Part shown: piece by piece, positions 34,701-48,127 of the stretch
How positions within the stretch are numbered: position 1 is the stretch's first letter
Layout of the letters: each line of letters starts with the position of its first letter
Origin: Neelides folsomi
Lineage: Eukaryota > Arthropoda > Collembola > Neelipleona > Neelidae
Reading direction: 5' to 3'
NCBI GenBank assembly: GCA_034687125.1
Contig: JAQGBZ010000041.1
Coordinates: 124,001-188,000 of the forward strand
Length of the DNA stretch: 64,000 bases
Made by a program: the position numbers and the translations under genes
Notes under the pieces: generated by a model
The model's input: only the letters and a program-made list of their open reading frames with translations
What the model was told of the DNA's origin: nothing
Database searches by the model: none

Positions 34701-37358
34701 GGAGCAATGTCTTATTTTGTCTCTTGGTTAATGACGGTCATAGGTGAGACATTATTTACAAAATTTTAAAACATTAACGCATGCTTAGATACGAATTATG
34801 CAATGGTAATGGCAATGAATGTAACACTGCCATTACTAACTAACGCAGCTTCCGCACGTTTATGATTCTTAAACACCTCGTTTGGAAATAGTTAACATGT
34901 GGCCTCAGCCGTGCTTTATTTTATGCCTTTAAATCAAGGGACTGGAAATTATATTCGCCGGATATTACCTAAAATGTACATCTTGGTTGACATAATTGAA
35001 AATGAATTCTTGACTCAATTTAATTATCTGATAATTTATAATTAAAATTTATGGAGGATTTCTGAGAGGGTTGAGCGGAGAAAGTGAAAGTATGAAAATA
35101 TGTATTGTGAAATATTCTCAAGACCTATGAAGATGAATTATCGATAGGGCAGGGCTATAAATCTTTTTCTGCTTTATAACTCCGAAAGCATAAAAGGAAT
35201 CAGAAGGGGAGTGGATTTCTTTGCATAAGCAATTTCTTCTTTCATCATTATCCTCTACTTGGAAATTGAATGGATCATTTTAAATTCTTTACTTTGGATT
35301 ATAAACTAATTTGGTAAATGGATATTTGAATATTCCGCCATTTAAGTTGCATTTATAAGACAGGATTGAAGCAATCAGCGAAATTGAATATTCCATTTAA
35401 ATGCTCTTATTTTTCTATTTTTTTCACATTTTTAAACAAGCCATTGAAACTCCGGAGGGAGGAAAAATATCATCAAAGGTCTTTGTCGGAAATGGAAAAG
35501 ATTCGGAATATGATATGCATATTCTTTTAAATTCAGTTCAACTTATTCAGCTTTATTGTATAAGTAGAGGAAAAAGTTGGAAAGCCCTGCCTTGATAATA
35601 TTACTTTTGATTCTGGAAAACTCATAGACACATTTATATTTTTGACGTGATTTATGACAATAAGAGTTTGTTAATGCTTCCCAATAACTTCCATGTAACC
35701 TTTTTTCACTTTCTTTCTTCTCAATGAACTTTGAAACCACTTTCCTTACCTATCTATGTTATGCATTTTAAATAAATCCTTGTCTAATATTTATGTTTTT
35801 TTGTAATTTTATGTTAAGATTTAAATCTTTTTTATTATGCAAGCTTTAATGATACGCATATGGTCATATTGTACAAATAGTTTATCTGAACATTTCAGGT
35901 TACACATTTCGCATCCCGGATTCCGTGATGGGTTTAACCTTCATTGCAGCTGGTAAGGAAGCAAAAACAATAAACAAAAACGCCCATTCACACCAACTTG
36001 AACCCTAAATCAGCATTTTTTTATTCACAGGGACGAGCGTGCCTGAGGTGAAAAACCTTTATTTAAACAATTTACACTCACATTGTTGCTAACTATGGTT
36101 GTTTATTATTTTAGGCCATCTCTTCAATCATTGTGGCGAGACAAGGTTTATTGAAAATATTCTTTCTCAATTTCTTATCTAAATGTATCAATCAAACGAG
36201 TCAATTATTATTTTCCTATCTATCCTCGTTTAAGCTTTAATATTTGAAGCAAGGATTTGGCACAGAGGAGGAAACTGATTTAGTAAGTTTTATTGATAAA
36301 AGAGATATATTGGTATACACAAGGGAGTGAAGTAGGAAATAATGAAGAAGAATTCGCTTAGTGATATACTTATAATAGGGTTAAAAGGTTAAAGCATAAG
36401 ACCTTTCAAGTGTCACGACCAGTTCCACACATCCTTTATCTCAGTCGTGTTCTAAACACCGTGTTCTATTTAATATTGAATCCATCTATCTATCATGTTG
36501 ATGGTATGAGGAAGGTTCTGGGAAAGAGAATAATTAATGAGCCATCAGAAAATGAAGTGAAGATAAATAGAACTTGGATTTTCACTCTTTCAATATCTAA
36601 TGAGACTTGGCCATTAGGTGAAAGCCGTTCCGTGATTTCACTCATTTCAATATTTATCTGGAAAAGTCAGGTTAGGTCAGGATAGAAAATTCACAGTGAG
36701 TAGAATTGAGATTAACAAAATATAATCAGACTTTTGTTCATGAATAAAAGGAATGATTAAAGTCATCGGGTTATATTTATCTGCATTAATGTAATTATTT
36801 TGTTTATTGTAATCAAGCGCTCATTTTAAAATCAAAGTTCTTATTCGCAACATTAATTGCCTTTTATCTCTAATTCGATTTTCTAATTGGAGATGTTGAT
36901 GAAATGATTTTAAACGGTTAATTTGCCCATTTTCTCTGAACAACTATAGGACTTGGGACGATGGGAATCAGTAATTCGATTGGATCGAACACATTTGGTA
37001 ATTTTGTATGCACTTTGTTCTTTGGGTGAGGACAGGTTTGGTAATTTGATTATATTTTCCGCCTATAGACATCCTCATCTGCTTGGGACTTCCTTGGCTC
37101 ATCCGCTCTTCAATAATTGCAAACGAAGAATTTAATTACATTCAGATTAAATCTGGGGGCCTCGAGTATTCCGCTATTACTCTTTTAGGGTCTCTCTTTT
37201 TGTTTTACGGGATCGTCGCTGCGAATCGATATTATCTCGACAAGAAAATCGGCATGATCGCATTAACCACGTATGCTTGCTTTCTTGTCTTCGCCTCGCT
37301 CTTGGAACTCAACGTGTTCTTCACTGTCAATCTGCCCACGTGTGAGAGAGAAAATTGA
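28724..37358 (+). CDS. K+-dependent Na+/Ca2+ exchanger (SLC24/NCKX family), copy 2
   Basis: Twelve coding exons (28724-28943, 29389-29628, 29844-30031, 30201-30348, 30439-30591, 31420-31602, 34531-34743, 35899-35952, 36031-36047, 36115-36145, 36950-36997, 37069-37358) join in frame to 594 residues. The role and topology are as for copy 1: a signal-anchor near [39 protein letters not shown], alpha-1 [30 protein letters not shown], a large charged loop, alpha-2 [32 protein letters not shown], and the end [13 protein letters not shown]. Compared with copy 1 it lacks one intron near the N-terminus. It has two extra introns, one in the cytosolic loop and one that splits alpha-2 after GTSVPE to leave a 17-nt exon (36031-36047). 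The loop and N-terminus have diverged most. Its introns are far longer, and the 2.9-kb intron 31603-34530 holds a MULE-like relic. Confidence 0.9.
30775..30788 (+). promoter_or_regulatory. Two AATAAA signals inside an NCKX copy 2 intron
   Basis: AATAAA occurs at 30775-30780 and again at 30783-30788. This is about 180 bp after an in-frame TAA that would be read if the donor at 30592 (G|GTTAAG) were not used. They could end a short transcript. Confidence 0.4.
31916..32672. mobile_element. MULE-like DNA transposon relic in NCKX copy 2 intron
   Basis: The direct repeat CATATTATTG (31916-31925 and 32663-32672) flanks about 740 bp. The two ends are degenerate inverted copies of each other built from units like TAATGGCAAAGGTA (left end read in reverse: TACCTTTACCATTA). 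The interior contains a broken Mutator-type transposase fragment. A 9-10 bp duplication suits the MULE superfamily. Because the ends are degenerate, the exact borders are less sure than the identity. Confidence 0.6.
32198..32405 (+). pseudogene. Degenerate MULE transposase fragment
   Basis: One frame reads HCCAHVNRNIRGKLQLIK, then an in-frame stop replacing what looks like a Gln codon, then SQEHFNCGIELFIKKW and EFLNYFKNEYH. The pattern C..HV.RN, then F....LF..KW, then F..YF is typical of the region after the catalytic core of MULE transposases. It is truncated and has at least one stop, so it is non-functional. Confidence 0.6.
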
Positions 37359-37369
37359 ATTGTGGGATC

Positions 37370-37375
37370 AATAAA
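37370..37375 (+). terminator. Polyadenylation signal of NCKX copy 2
   Basis: AATAAA begins 12 bases after the stop codon of the second exchanger gene. This implies a very short 3' UTR unless the next AATAAA, near 37437, is used instead. Confidence 0.5.
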
Positions 37376-40300
37376 TGAATTAACGCATCGTTCGTTCAAA
37401 GTTCAAGATTTGTCATTTCCGCGACTCTTAATAAGATAAATAAAACAGGATGCATACTTAATTTACATGTACGCCCATTGAGCCCCACCACATAAATTGG
37501 GCTTTGATAATGATATTTAGATATTTATTTTATTATTCAACCAAACATTCAAATGTTTTTCCACCATCAATCGATGCTTTACCATAAATTAGTCTATAAA
37601 GAGTACATTTCATTCATTGAACGTTGTAAAGCCGTTAGCACTTAAAAGTTATATAAACATTAGCCAAGTAGAGTAGTTTTAGGAAAATGACTTGTGGGAA
37701 AATCAATTATTGTAATGTGGGGAATAAGAAATTCTAAGCAGGGCTTGAGGGATCATATTAATTTAATACTGATATCATAAAATGTGTAAAAATAAACAAC
37801 CCACTTTATAAAGTTAATATTTAAAATTTGGTGTATGATATATGGAGGTTCAAAAATCATAATTGTCATTGTCCAAAATTAAAAATTAAAGGAAGAGCCA
37901 TGAAAAATTGAAAAGTTCACAGAATCGTCTCTTTGGGATATTTTCCACGTCAGTTAAATTACTTTGATTTCTTCTTTCGACCCCTTTTGCCACAAAACGA
38001 ATTAAATGGATTCAGAGAGCCAGAACTTTCCATGAGGAAGCATTTGTTAAAGCGTGCAATAAATCTCCGCGGCCCTCTTCTCTTCCCCTTCGACGAAAAT
38101 ACATAAAACTCTGTCTCGGATCTGCATCTTATGGATAAATCTTACTTAATGACTAATGACTAATGAGAATTAGTGGCTCACTCCCCCTTTCCAGTGCCCA
38201 GTGGCATACGCCGTGCATCTCATTAAACTCCCCGATCTCATATACCCATATAGTGTGGGAAAAATGGAGTAATGAATGAAGAAAATGCACTCCGCAGTGC
38301 CGAAGGTCCATTAGGCGAACTCGAGAAATCCTCCTCAGCTGTTTATTTTGTCAACATGATTGTTGAGTCGGTCGAGTGAAAGGATCTGTTTTCTCTTTTA
38401 ATGGTAAGTGAAGTTTGTTGAATTGGCTCCTCACGCCAAAAACACTAATAACAATTCAGAGCGGATCCTATTGAGCCCAGCACAACCTCATTCCAATTCC
38501 GTATGACTGGGAGAGTTTGAGTAATTTGGCCAATCCAGTCACGTCGAAAATTTCTATTCCCATTTCATCTCGCTTTTTCATTCGATACTGAAGAATTGTA
38601 CTCAAATAGTTTGTTGTCCTTCATATTATATTTCACAACAACTTTATTCTAACAAAATAAATTGTAATTGTATCCGTGTTCTATAAATTATAATAAAATT
38701 ATTCATGAAAAATTCATATGAAAAATGTTGTAAAAGTGGTTTTAAAAGATTCTTAATAAACTGTGCATAAGTGTAACATATCTGTACTATACCATACACA
38801 TAGTCTATATTTGTATAGTTAGAAGGGTTTAAATGCTCTTAAAATTGTATTTAACGATCATTTTAATTAAAAATGTTATAGAGTAAATAAACATTACGAG
38901 TCGCTGCAATGCTTGCACCTTTACTCGAAATTAAATAAAAATAGGAAGTTCAAATATTTGAGTTTTAATGCTTACCTGTCTTTCTGTCTCCGCTTCTCAT
39001 ATTGTTTATTTATGCTCGACTTCGAGAGAGTGAATTGGGAAGCGGGGAATGAGAAGCATGCAACACGCGAATTACAATTTTTCCTCTTAAAAACTTTCTA
39101 AAATTTGAAAAAAGAGGAGGCGGAGGATCACACATGTATCTACCATACAACCATACTATAACTGATACCTAACATATTTAAGTATGTAGGTAAGTATAGA
39201 AAATCTTAACAAGAAAGTTATTTTATTATTCTTCATTTTATCTATGGGCAGCCTGAGATGTTTTTTGTGGAGAAAAATATTTAAAATGAATGTAAATCAT
39301 CATGTACCATACAGGGTTTATAGTTTATAGTAAATTAAAAGAGCAGCGGGGTGGACTTTTAAGGGAATCTCAAGAATGCTCCTCCGCACCTACGGCTCAT
39401 CAAGGAAGTTTGTGTTGAGAAGTAAGCGAAGACGGCGGTATTAAAATTTTCTCATTTTACAGCTTTACGACAGCCCAGGAGAGAGATGAGATAGGGATTA
39501 AAAAATAAAGCCATTATGACTCTATAATTCACCATGTCATCAGCCTCCCCTGTACTCATAATATTTGGAGCATATATTTAACATGCGTATTAACACGAGC
39601 CCAACAAAGAGGGATACACCTAATGTGAGTGGGAGAGGACACTGCCTCCGGCACTCGGTGGATTCTAAATTACATCAAACTCATAAAAGATCTGATCACA
39701 TGGGATTATTGCGAAATTAAATGATGAGAGACATTTCCATTCTTTTCTTCCTCGCTGCTGTGCCTGGAAAGTGGACGTTTAGAGCCAACCTCTCAATTCA
39801 CTCCTAATTTATTTCTCTCATTCAAATGAACTCCTCTACATGAGGACTTTTTCAAGTGTCCGTGCAATCCATATTGTTTCCCTACTTATTTAGAAATGTT
39901 AAGTACTTGAATACTTGCCTTGAAAGCCCACCACGATACAACGTCACGCCATGAATATTCGCATTTAAGCTCTTGCGTAAAACAAACATGGGCATTCTGC
40001 GTAATAGAATTTTTAATAAAATTTAATGATAAATGTTTGAATTTTGGAATTTCTTATATCTAGAATTGGGTTCGAATTGCAAACTGTGTAGGTAGTATAA
40101 CATGCCTCGTTATACTTATTTATATTACTTTTATTTGAGATATGGAATAGAGATATATTCTACTTACTGATGTTTACTCTACTGATAACTTTTCAAAGAA
40201 GGATTATACTTTTTAATTGGTTTCGAATTGTGAATATTTTAAAGGTACTTTATCACTACATAACATGTGTTTTCCTTTAAAAGGAAGAATTTTTTACTCA

Positions 40301-41087
40301 AATAAAACAGAATATAAACTTCTAATAAATAGAATGGTACTTTTAAAACTGTATCTGTATTAGATAGTTAAAAATAAACAGTAATATTACATACATAGAT
40401 ATACAGATATTAGTTATGTGTATTAGATTCTTTCAAAATAAGTTTTATTAATCATTAAAGTTTGAGTGCTATTAGAGGAATTCAAGAGGGATTTGATCTC
40501 ATTTTGATGATCAACATAGCGAAGGGATTATCAAAAATGAAGTGGGAGGTGAAAAGATGAGAAAAATAAATCCATCTTGTATGATGTGGAATGGGAGGGT
40601 GATTGGAGGGAAAGGAGCGGGGCAATTTACTCTAAATGGGTCCAAAGTGGCTGAACTTGAAGTGCGAACGATGAGGAAAACTCGAGGGAATGACCAATTG
40701 ATTGAGATTGTTCAAACTTAAAGAAAGATGAACTCAAAAGGGGGCAATAAAGGGGAGAAATCAAATCATAAAGTTTGGACGGAATTGGGGAAAATGAAGC
40801 TCGAGCTGACGAGAAGACAAAAGAGATCCGTTCTGTGGTGGATTTCCATTTTATTCGGTGCACGGATCCAGAATCGCGAGTTGATCTGACTTGATATCAA
40901 ATGCCAATTCGAAAACACGCTCCATTTGTCCCTTTCCCTTCCGCTCCAACTTGGGGAGTCTAGGAGTGATGAGAATATGAGCCCCTCGGGACCTCCTAAA
41001 CATTTATCTATAAAAATTGAGAAATTGAGAATGTACTTATCTCTTTGGCTCCTTTCTCCACAAGGCCCCTCATTCCGAGACGGCACT

Positions 41088-41212
41088 TATAAAAGAAATC
41101 TGAGGGCGGGCAAAGAGGCATATAAAAGTTCATTTCACTTCTCTGAGATTTCCCAAGATCTCGGAGGAGATCCACTGGAACCCAAACGAGTAGTCGGAGA
41201 GACAATGAGCAA
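41088..41212 (+). promoter_or_regulatory. Double TATA box and possible first exon
   Basis: TATAAAAG occurs at 41088-41095 and again at 41121-41128. About 80 bp after the second is ATGAGCAA followed by GTAAAA, a possible splice donor after 41212. This could be a first exon of the GPCR gene downstream, with either UTR or an upstream ATG. Motif evidence only. Confidence 0.3.
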
Positions 41213-43391
41213 GTAAAAAATTGGCCTCAAAGGATATATTTGCAACCTGAAACCTTGTTTATCTCTTGGAATTAGGACTGGTAATTTATATCACTAAAAG
41301 TTGAAGGTGCACGCGTTGTAATTTCCCCTTCTTTATTCACATCTTCAGCGCCCCTCTCCAGGAAATTCTTCTCCTTTATTCATTTTTTTACGTTTGTGGA
41401 AAAAATTTCACAGACAAACTTTTAAGATGTCGACATGAAAAACTCAATTTCCTTGTTCTCTAAAGTAAATGCCATTATGTATAGCTAAATAAAAATATTG
41501 TTTCTACGATGGGCGTCTCGTAATTAACTTATATTATGCAAACTTTCAAGTTAGATTGACCTGCTTCGATCTATTACTTAAGTGTCCTCGGAGTAAATTG
41601 ACAAAGAAGAGGACAAAGTGATAAATTAAGTTAGAGTGAGGTCAAAGCTTTCAAACTTTATGAATATCGACGAGAGGATGTGGAGAAAACATATTCCGCA
41701 ATAATTTCTTCCCATCACTTCATCTTTGAAGAAGGTTATTGGAAGCATAAGAAGATTATTTCTGCATCTTTATATCTTCCTTCTCCCATAGGTTTAAAAT
41801 GGTTCATCAATTTTCTCCCCCTTCCTTTGTCCATAACTATTCCATCTATGTCGTGAAGTCGTGATAAATATATTGAACACCCAACTACTATACTTTTAGT
41901 AATAGTGGAATAAGTTTTATCTAATACCAATATGATGTATACTTGAACAAGATGTCTAAAGGAGTTTGGATAAGCTACTGCTGAGCTACTGCCATACCTG
42001 CCAAAGACTTCCGCGTATTAAACCAGCCGTGGAAGATATTTTGAAGACTTTTTTTTACAGTCTCAAAGAGAAAGATACTTTACACGGAAGTCCAACCAAA
42101 AGCTTTTCTCAAAGGTCTATTTTATGTTCTTAGGATTTTATTGATTTTAATCTCTTTGCTCGTATTGCAATTGGTCTTCCTCTTTTTTCGATTCAATGTC
42201 CTTAACGATTTTATATAAAATGTCTTTATTGCGTAAGAAAAGTCGCCAATTATTTAATAGATTCACCTTTGTGATTCAATTGATGCTATTTGGTGCTACA
42301 AAGGAAACACATAAGTTTACCTATTAAAATATTGTATATTTATCCATATTATTATGTTACGTAATACGTACGTACTCTACATATTAGTATTCTATTTGTA
42401 ATTGTAAGCATTTGTTTAAAAACAATTTTGTTACCCCTTTGTGTTTCTTGCTTCCGTTAGATTATTAATATTGTTCTCAGAATGTTGAGTTTAATAAATA
42501 TTTATATGTAGATTCTCAGAAATGAGATAAATATGCGTAATGCATTATTTATCAGTACCAGTTGTATTATTGTGAAAATGTTTCCCGTATTAAAATGATT
42601 GCTATTTATTATCGGATAAATTTATTAAGCATGTCAGCTATTTTCATAAATTTAATTTAAGTTAAGCAACAAATGGCCAAAGTGTGTATTTTCCCAATTG
42701 GTTCATAAATGAGCTACCATTTGAAATTATCCACGGAATATATTCTTCTAATGTTCCTATTCAAAGAACAATTATATGCTCTAATTGTAACATTTGTATA
42801 CTTATAAGCTATAATAATGGCACATAGGGAGTTATATTCCTGACTAATAATATCCATAAATAAGTACAGTTCCTTTATTTGGATGGTTTTATGGAAAGCT
42901 GTTAACTCCTTGTATACTCCAGCACAATCAACAAGCAATAACAAATATATTTATTCATTTTACATGTTTACGACACGACCCTTTTAAATGTAAAATTGAA
43001 CCTGTTTCATAAAATTGCATAACAAAGAATTTTAGTAAAACGTCGAACGTGTATTACAGAAGTACCACTATATTATATTGGTACTGAATTTGAACGGGGA
43101 GTTTGAAAGTGATTACCGAATAGAACTTATCCCTATTTGAACTGGAAAAAAATAGTGCAGGCTTGGCATTAAAAAGTGATTGGGTTCGAACATTAAAAGT
43201 GTTTCAAAGCATGAGAATGTAATTTTTTAGGAAATCGAGGTTGGAGATAAAGGGAAAAGGTGAATTGACTGTGTGGGTAATGGGAAAAGTGGGAACTTTG
43301 AGGATCTTACATAATAAATATGTGTAGGATAAATAGTGGAAGAAAAAGTCCTTAACTTTTTGATACACTTTCTCTGTTAAGGGAAGTTTTT

Positions 43392-43815
43392 TTCGGGGGG
43401 ACGGATTGGGGACTTCTTTGGGGTTATTCGGGAAGACCGCACACGGTCCACTGCTTCGGTTCGAGCGGTCTGCACGTCCCGAATCCCCGACCGGGGTTGG
43501 GGCTCAGCTCATTCCTCCTCGCAGAATCATATAGGAGTAAATGGACGGAACATCAGCTTCCCTCATCTCTCTGATCTGCCCCGCACCTCGGAGTCTTAAC
43601 ATTCCCCTTTAAATATTTAAGTGACGGCAGTTTTACTGCCACTGGATTTCTCAAACTTATTCATCAGCGACAGCGACGTGCGTGTAGTTGACTTTCATTA
43701 TATATTTCCCTAAAGAGGAAATCGCAGAAAGTGAACATTCACTCCAGTGCTTCCCAAACTTCCCGACGTCGACAACAGAAGTCTTCTTTTGTTGAAAACA
43801 GTATTCTTCCTCAAG
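43392..43815 (+). promoter_or_regulatory. GC-rich island with possible 5' UTR exon
   Basis: From 43392 to about 43600 the sequence is strikingly GC-rich for this window, with CCGAATCCCCGACCGGGG and other CpG-bearing runs. It is followed by CTTTAAATATTTAAG, then TTATTCATCAG (initiator-like) near 43657-43667, and about 150 bp of balanced composition ending CCTCAAG|GTAAAA at 43815. This looks like a promoter with a non-coding first exon on the plus strand. The class B GPCR, whose first coding exon starts after an acceptor at 48117, is the natural candidate. Confidence 0.45.
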
Positions 43816-46800
43816 GTAAAAAAAGAGCTTTCAATTCAAAACTTATTCAATTACTTTCCTTCTTCAAACAAAAATTGCGACTTTCTCAAATTTCACTTCT
43901 ATTTCGAAATAATTAATTAGCTCCACTTTTTGAGATATAACTATACATTTGTACATTATGTACATTTGATATGTTCAGATCAAATAACTCGCACTACACT
44001 TAAATATCATTTATCATGGAAGGATTAAAAATTACCTAAACATCTAAAACATATACCCAGTTATGTGAGCTATATGTACTACCTAAGTCGAAAATGTCGG
44101 GATACATTGGACATATGCGTCGAAATAAGTATCTACAATAATATACCTAAATATACATAGTACCCGTATGTATAAATGTATTTATGTAGGTATAATTTAA
44201 TATTAAATATAAGAATAGTTTTATTTCCTTTAACACATAAGAAATCAACTTAAGAGTCTACCATACAATGAAATAAGATCTTTATTCATTTGAAGAAAAT
44301 CAAAGTACCTATCTACCTGTTCCTATGTACTAAGTTTAACATTTTCCTACCAATGAACTATTGTTAACCTTCATTGAACTCTGTACATAAGTAGGCACCT
44401 AAATTTTATGAACAAATGGAATGTGCCATAAATCCTCAAATTCTTATTAGCAATAAATATAAAAATTGACAAACTTGATTCTCAGAATCCGTCCAGGATT
44501 TTAATCGAGTAATATCGCACACACATAAAAAGAAATTGTTCACAAGTCCCATTGAAAAGAACAATTAATTGATTAATTTCACAAATGCAAATATTTAAGA
44601 TTCCTTTACAGCCTTATATTGTGATAATAAAGAAATGAACGGAATGTTCTATAAAATATAAACATTATATTTAACAATTTTCATAGTTGTTACACTCTTG
44701 GCTGTGTAACTTATTTGCGAAGTTGGGGGTGCGATTTAAAATAAAACCTCTTCAAATATTTGAAAAGCGGAAGTAAACCGATCTTTTTGATGAAGTTGTA
44801 AAAGCTTGGCTATGGATGAGGGTTGAGTAAACAGCCAGCTTAAGTTCTCTGATTTCCGGAACCAAGTGGACTTGTGTTTCACGAGCATCTGGACGCGGAT
44901 CATTTCCTTTTCACTCCCTCCTTGAGAAATTGAAAAGGAGGGTCGATCTGGTCGCCCTCATTTCCCCGATTTATCTCCAATTGAACCTTAATTCCAGATT
45001 CCGGTGTGAGAAGGAGGGAGAATAATTCACACGTGGTCTTGCGACAGACCTTAGGGGAGCCATTAGACTTGAATCAGGTTTAGGTCCCCTCAACCCACCT
45101 CGTATCTGTAATGGAAATGTAAATGTGTAAATTGAACTCGGAAGCTGTTTATCTCATCCGCCCGAATTCCACCCTCGTCTTCCACCAACACACATAAGTA
45201 CAGATAATACATATATTATACGAGTCTCATTTTGGGATTCGCGAGGGCGATTCACCGTGGCGGCCGATGAAAGCACAAGACGTTAATGCAAATGTAAGCA
45301 AAATGAGGAAAAGAATGGGCGGGATGAGGTTGCAATGCAGAAACCGCTTTTTCCCCTTCTGAATCTCTCCACACTGATTCGGGTGTTGGTGCCAATCCAG
45401 GAGGAGGGAAGAAGAAGGAGGGAAGTGTGTGTGCGAGGAGCAGACCTTCAAAACAAAACGAGAGATTTCTCGGAAGAAAGGAAACCGTGGATTTCTTCCC
45501 TCACAAGTCTATTTTTATGGTTTCTCTCGACCGATGGGGACGATCTATGGGAAGAAATAGCATAGGATGAAAAGTGTGGGAGTTGAACCTTCCACAAAGG
45601 ATTATAAGCCTAATGGAAGAGGTACAGAGAAGTCATACACTCACCACCGCACATATATTAAATGGGCTAGTTATGGAGAGCCATTCATCATTACAAATCG
45701 GAGTAGTATTCTCTTATCGGCAACTGGATTTCCGATCCGCCCCGGTTTCTCCTCATTCTTCATGCATTTCCAAACTTGTTTCTTCGGAAAATTGTCTTTC
45801 TGATTTATTTTCGGTCCGCTCTTTAACTATTTTTCCGCTTCCTTTCTCACAATTCCTAGGTGAACCTTTAACCCTTTAGGCATGGATCTTATCGGACGGG
45901 TGTATAGATACAGAAGGAATATAAATGATTTCTCAATCCATTCCCAGATATTCAGAATGTGGGGAAGGAAATCCCATCAGAGAACTAAATCTGGACTTTG
46001 TTCAATATGTCTGCAACTCTGCATAGTTTATTACTTTTCTAAGGTTTTTACACAATTTCTACTATTTTTACACAAGAATTTACATGCACAGCAGATCTTT
46101 ATTTGCACGACTAGCTTCAGTCAAACAAAATTATGGTTTAATATTAACTTATTATTTATGTATTTACATCACTCAATAGATAACATTAAGAGCTTCAAGC
46201 CAAGTCACAATTTTTCCCACGTGTTAAAATCCTATAAATTCTATCTATAAATACTAATTTTTAGCATATTTTGGATATGTTTACTTCATTTATTTAATTC
46301 ATTAACATTGAATTGGGTTCCATTGAACTCTCGGTTGGACGAGTTATATTGGTATATTTTATGCATGATAAAATATCATATTAAATGTGCAAACAACTCT
46401 CTGACGATTCTTCCTAAAGAAAGATTAGATGTACGAGAATGAATGAATATTGAGCATAGATAGAATTTAGTGTTTATTTATTGTTAAATTGATTTAAGGT
46501 GTGTAAGTTAAAATTTTGACGCAATTTGACTGTTTTCTATTTAAATTGTGATGTCAGATTTTGGGGATATTTTTAAGTTTTAAATATCCATTGAACTTCA
46601 TAAACTTCTTCCATACACGTTATAAAATCCGTACACACGAACCTCCACATGGCATAACACAGATGTTTAAGTTCAAATACTGAAAAAATAAGAAGCTTTG
46701 CCGATTGTGAATGAATTCGAAAGAAAATAAGAGGGCCAATAAGCTCAAATAAAGCTTTAATAGCATTACTAAAACTTTCCTATTTGGCTTTTTAAATCAG

Positions 46801-48127
46801 ATTATGGACGATAGCATGACTGATTTTGTTAGAGTCAAGCATTAATTACCAATCCCCGTTTTAATCCTTTTTATTGTGCGGTAACTGATGCAATAAATGA
46901 GAAATATGGGAAATGAAGATAAAATCCTTATTATGAATATTCATTCATAAATCGTAATTTAATCAAACATAGATGATTAAGAGTTTAAAGTAAAGAAACT
47001 CATTGAGGCAAAATGCTTAAAATCCCATATGAAATCCTATTTTGAATTTTATCAATGAAACTGGCCAAGAAATGAAAAATCTCATTTCCTAAAGACTTAT
47101 GTTTTGGAATTCGTCGAAATAAAATATGGAAGAGACATTTAAAGGAAATGTTTATGTAAGTTGCTGAGCTTTGATCTTTGGGAGTAATATTTATATACAT
47201 AGATTTCAATGTGAAATATGAGCTCAAACAGATGTACATGGGAATCTATCTAAAGAACGAAATGACAATGTTCCACCTAGTTTAACTTGATACAAGGAAA
47301 AGACTCAAATTAGGAGAACATGGCTTATTTATAGTATAGACATCATATTTGGAACAGTACATGAACCATCAAGAGCTAAAACTCAAACAGCACGAAACTG
47401 GTTCTTACAAGTGTTCTCTCATTCATGACAATTTATCAGAATGGGGAAATGGATGGAAAAGTGATATTGATTCTTCGATGTCTTGTTAAATTTTCTGTTT
47501 CATATTCAAATGTCTCATTTAATATGACTTTGCATTAATATGGTGAAGGGGCGAATATTAGATTATCGATTGTTGGTATTTACTTAAAGACTACCATTAA
47601 AATTGAATTAGCGAAAAAACTGGATTTTCATAATGCTAAAACGATGAATAAGAATTTTAAAAAAATACATGATATTCTTTTAAACAATCTATGGTACAGT
47701 TAGTTTTATTTGGTGTAATAAATTCAATCACAGATATAATCACAATTACTATACTTTAAGTATAGTAAGTACTGAATAAATTTTAGAATAAATATTTTAT
47801 AGTCAATTTTGCAGAAAAGTGTACAAACGGAAATTTAAACCAAATTGAGAGTTGAGATGAAAAAGTCGCAGGCAGGATATTTAATAATATTTGAACAGTT
47901 AATGATTAAGCGTTGATGAGTTTGCTTGTGATGAGGATGATGAGAAATTGAAGGATTTTTACTTGCGTGCAAATGATAACATTTACTTAATCCACTATTA
48001 CCTTCTAATAATCTTTTATTTTCCCTCGAGTTTTCTCTCCCAGGTCTTTCTCATCTTTGCTCTCATTAACCAGGTCTTTTAGCTAACATCCAATATAAGT
48101 CTCCATACTTTTCTCCAGGGCCGGGGG

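Larger units (their letters stand above)
37376..48117. other. 10.7-kb region without recognised coding sequence
   Basis: Between the second exchanger and the first coding exon of the class B GPCR. Long AT-rich tracts alternate with patches of more balanced composition (about 38000-38600, 39350-39850, 40900-41250, 43390-43820, 44850-45600). None encodes a protein I can recognise. Two patches look like promoters with 5' UTR exons and are listed separately. Much of this region is probably the 5' regulatory DNA and first intron(s) of the GPCR gene. Confidence 0.45.

Noticed and set aside
35401-35595. 64-codon frame with an AG before it (PEGGKISSKVFVGNGKDSEYD) inside an NCKX copy 2 intron
   Set aside because: Adding it between exons 34743 and 35899 would break the continuous match of the exchanger membrane segments (MTVIG followed by YTFRIPDSVMG), so it is not an exon of that gene.
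40627-41216. Overlapping frames on both strands near the double TATA box
   Set aside because: No recognisable protein motif on either strand; the region is better explained as regulatory DNA and a possible first exon.
43440-43500. CGGTTCGAGCGG, which looks like a tRNA T-loop, in the GC-rich island
   Set aside because: The flanking bases do not form the five-pair T-stem, and no anticodon arm or acceptor stem is present.
45227-45879. Several overlapping open frames of 70-100 codons on both strands
   Set aside because: The frames overlap one another, lack conserved motifs and lack plausible splice sites. They reflect the less AT-rich composition here.
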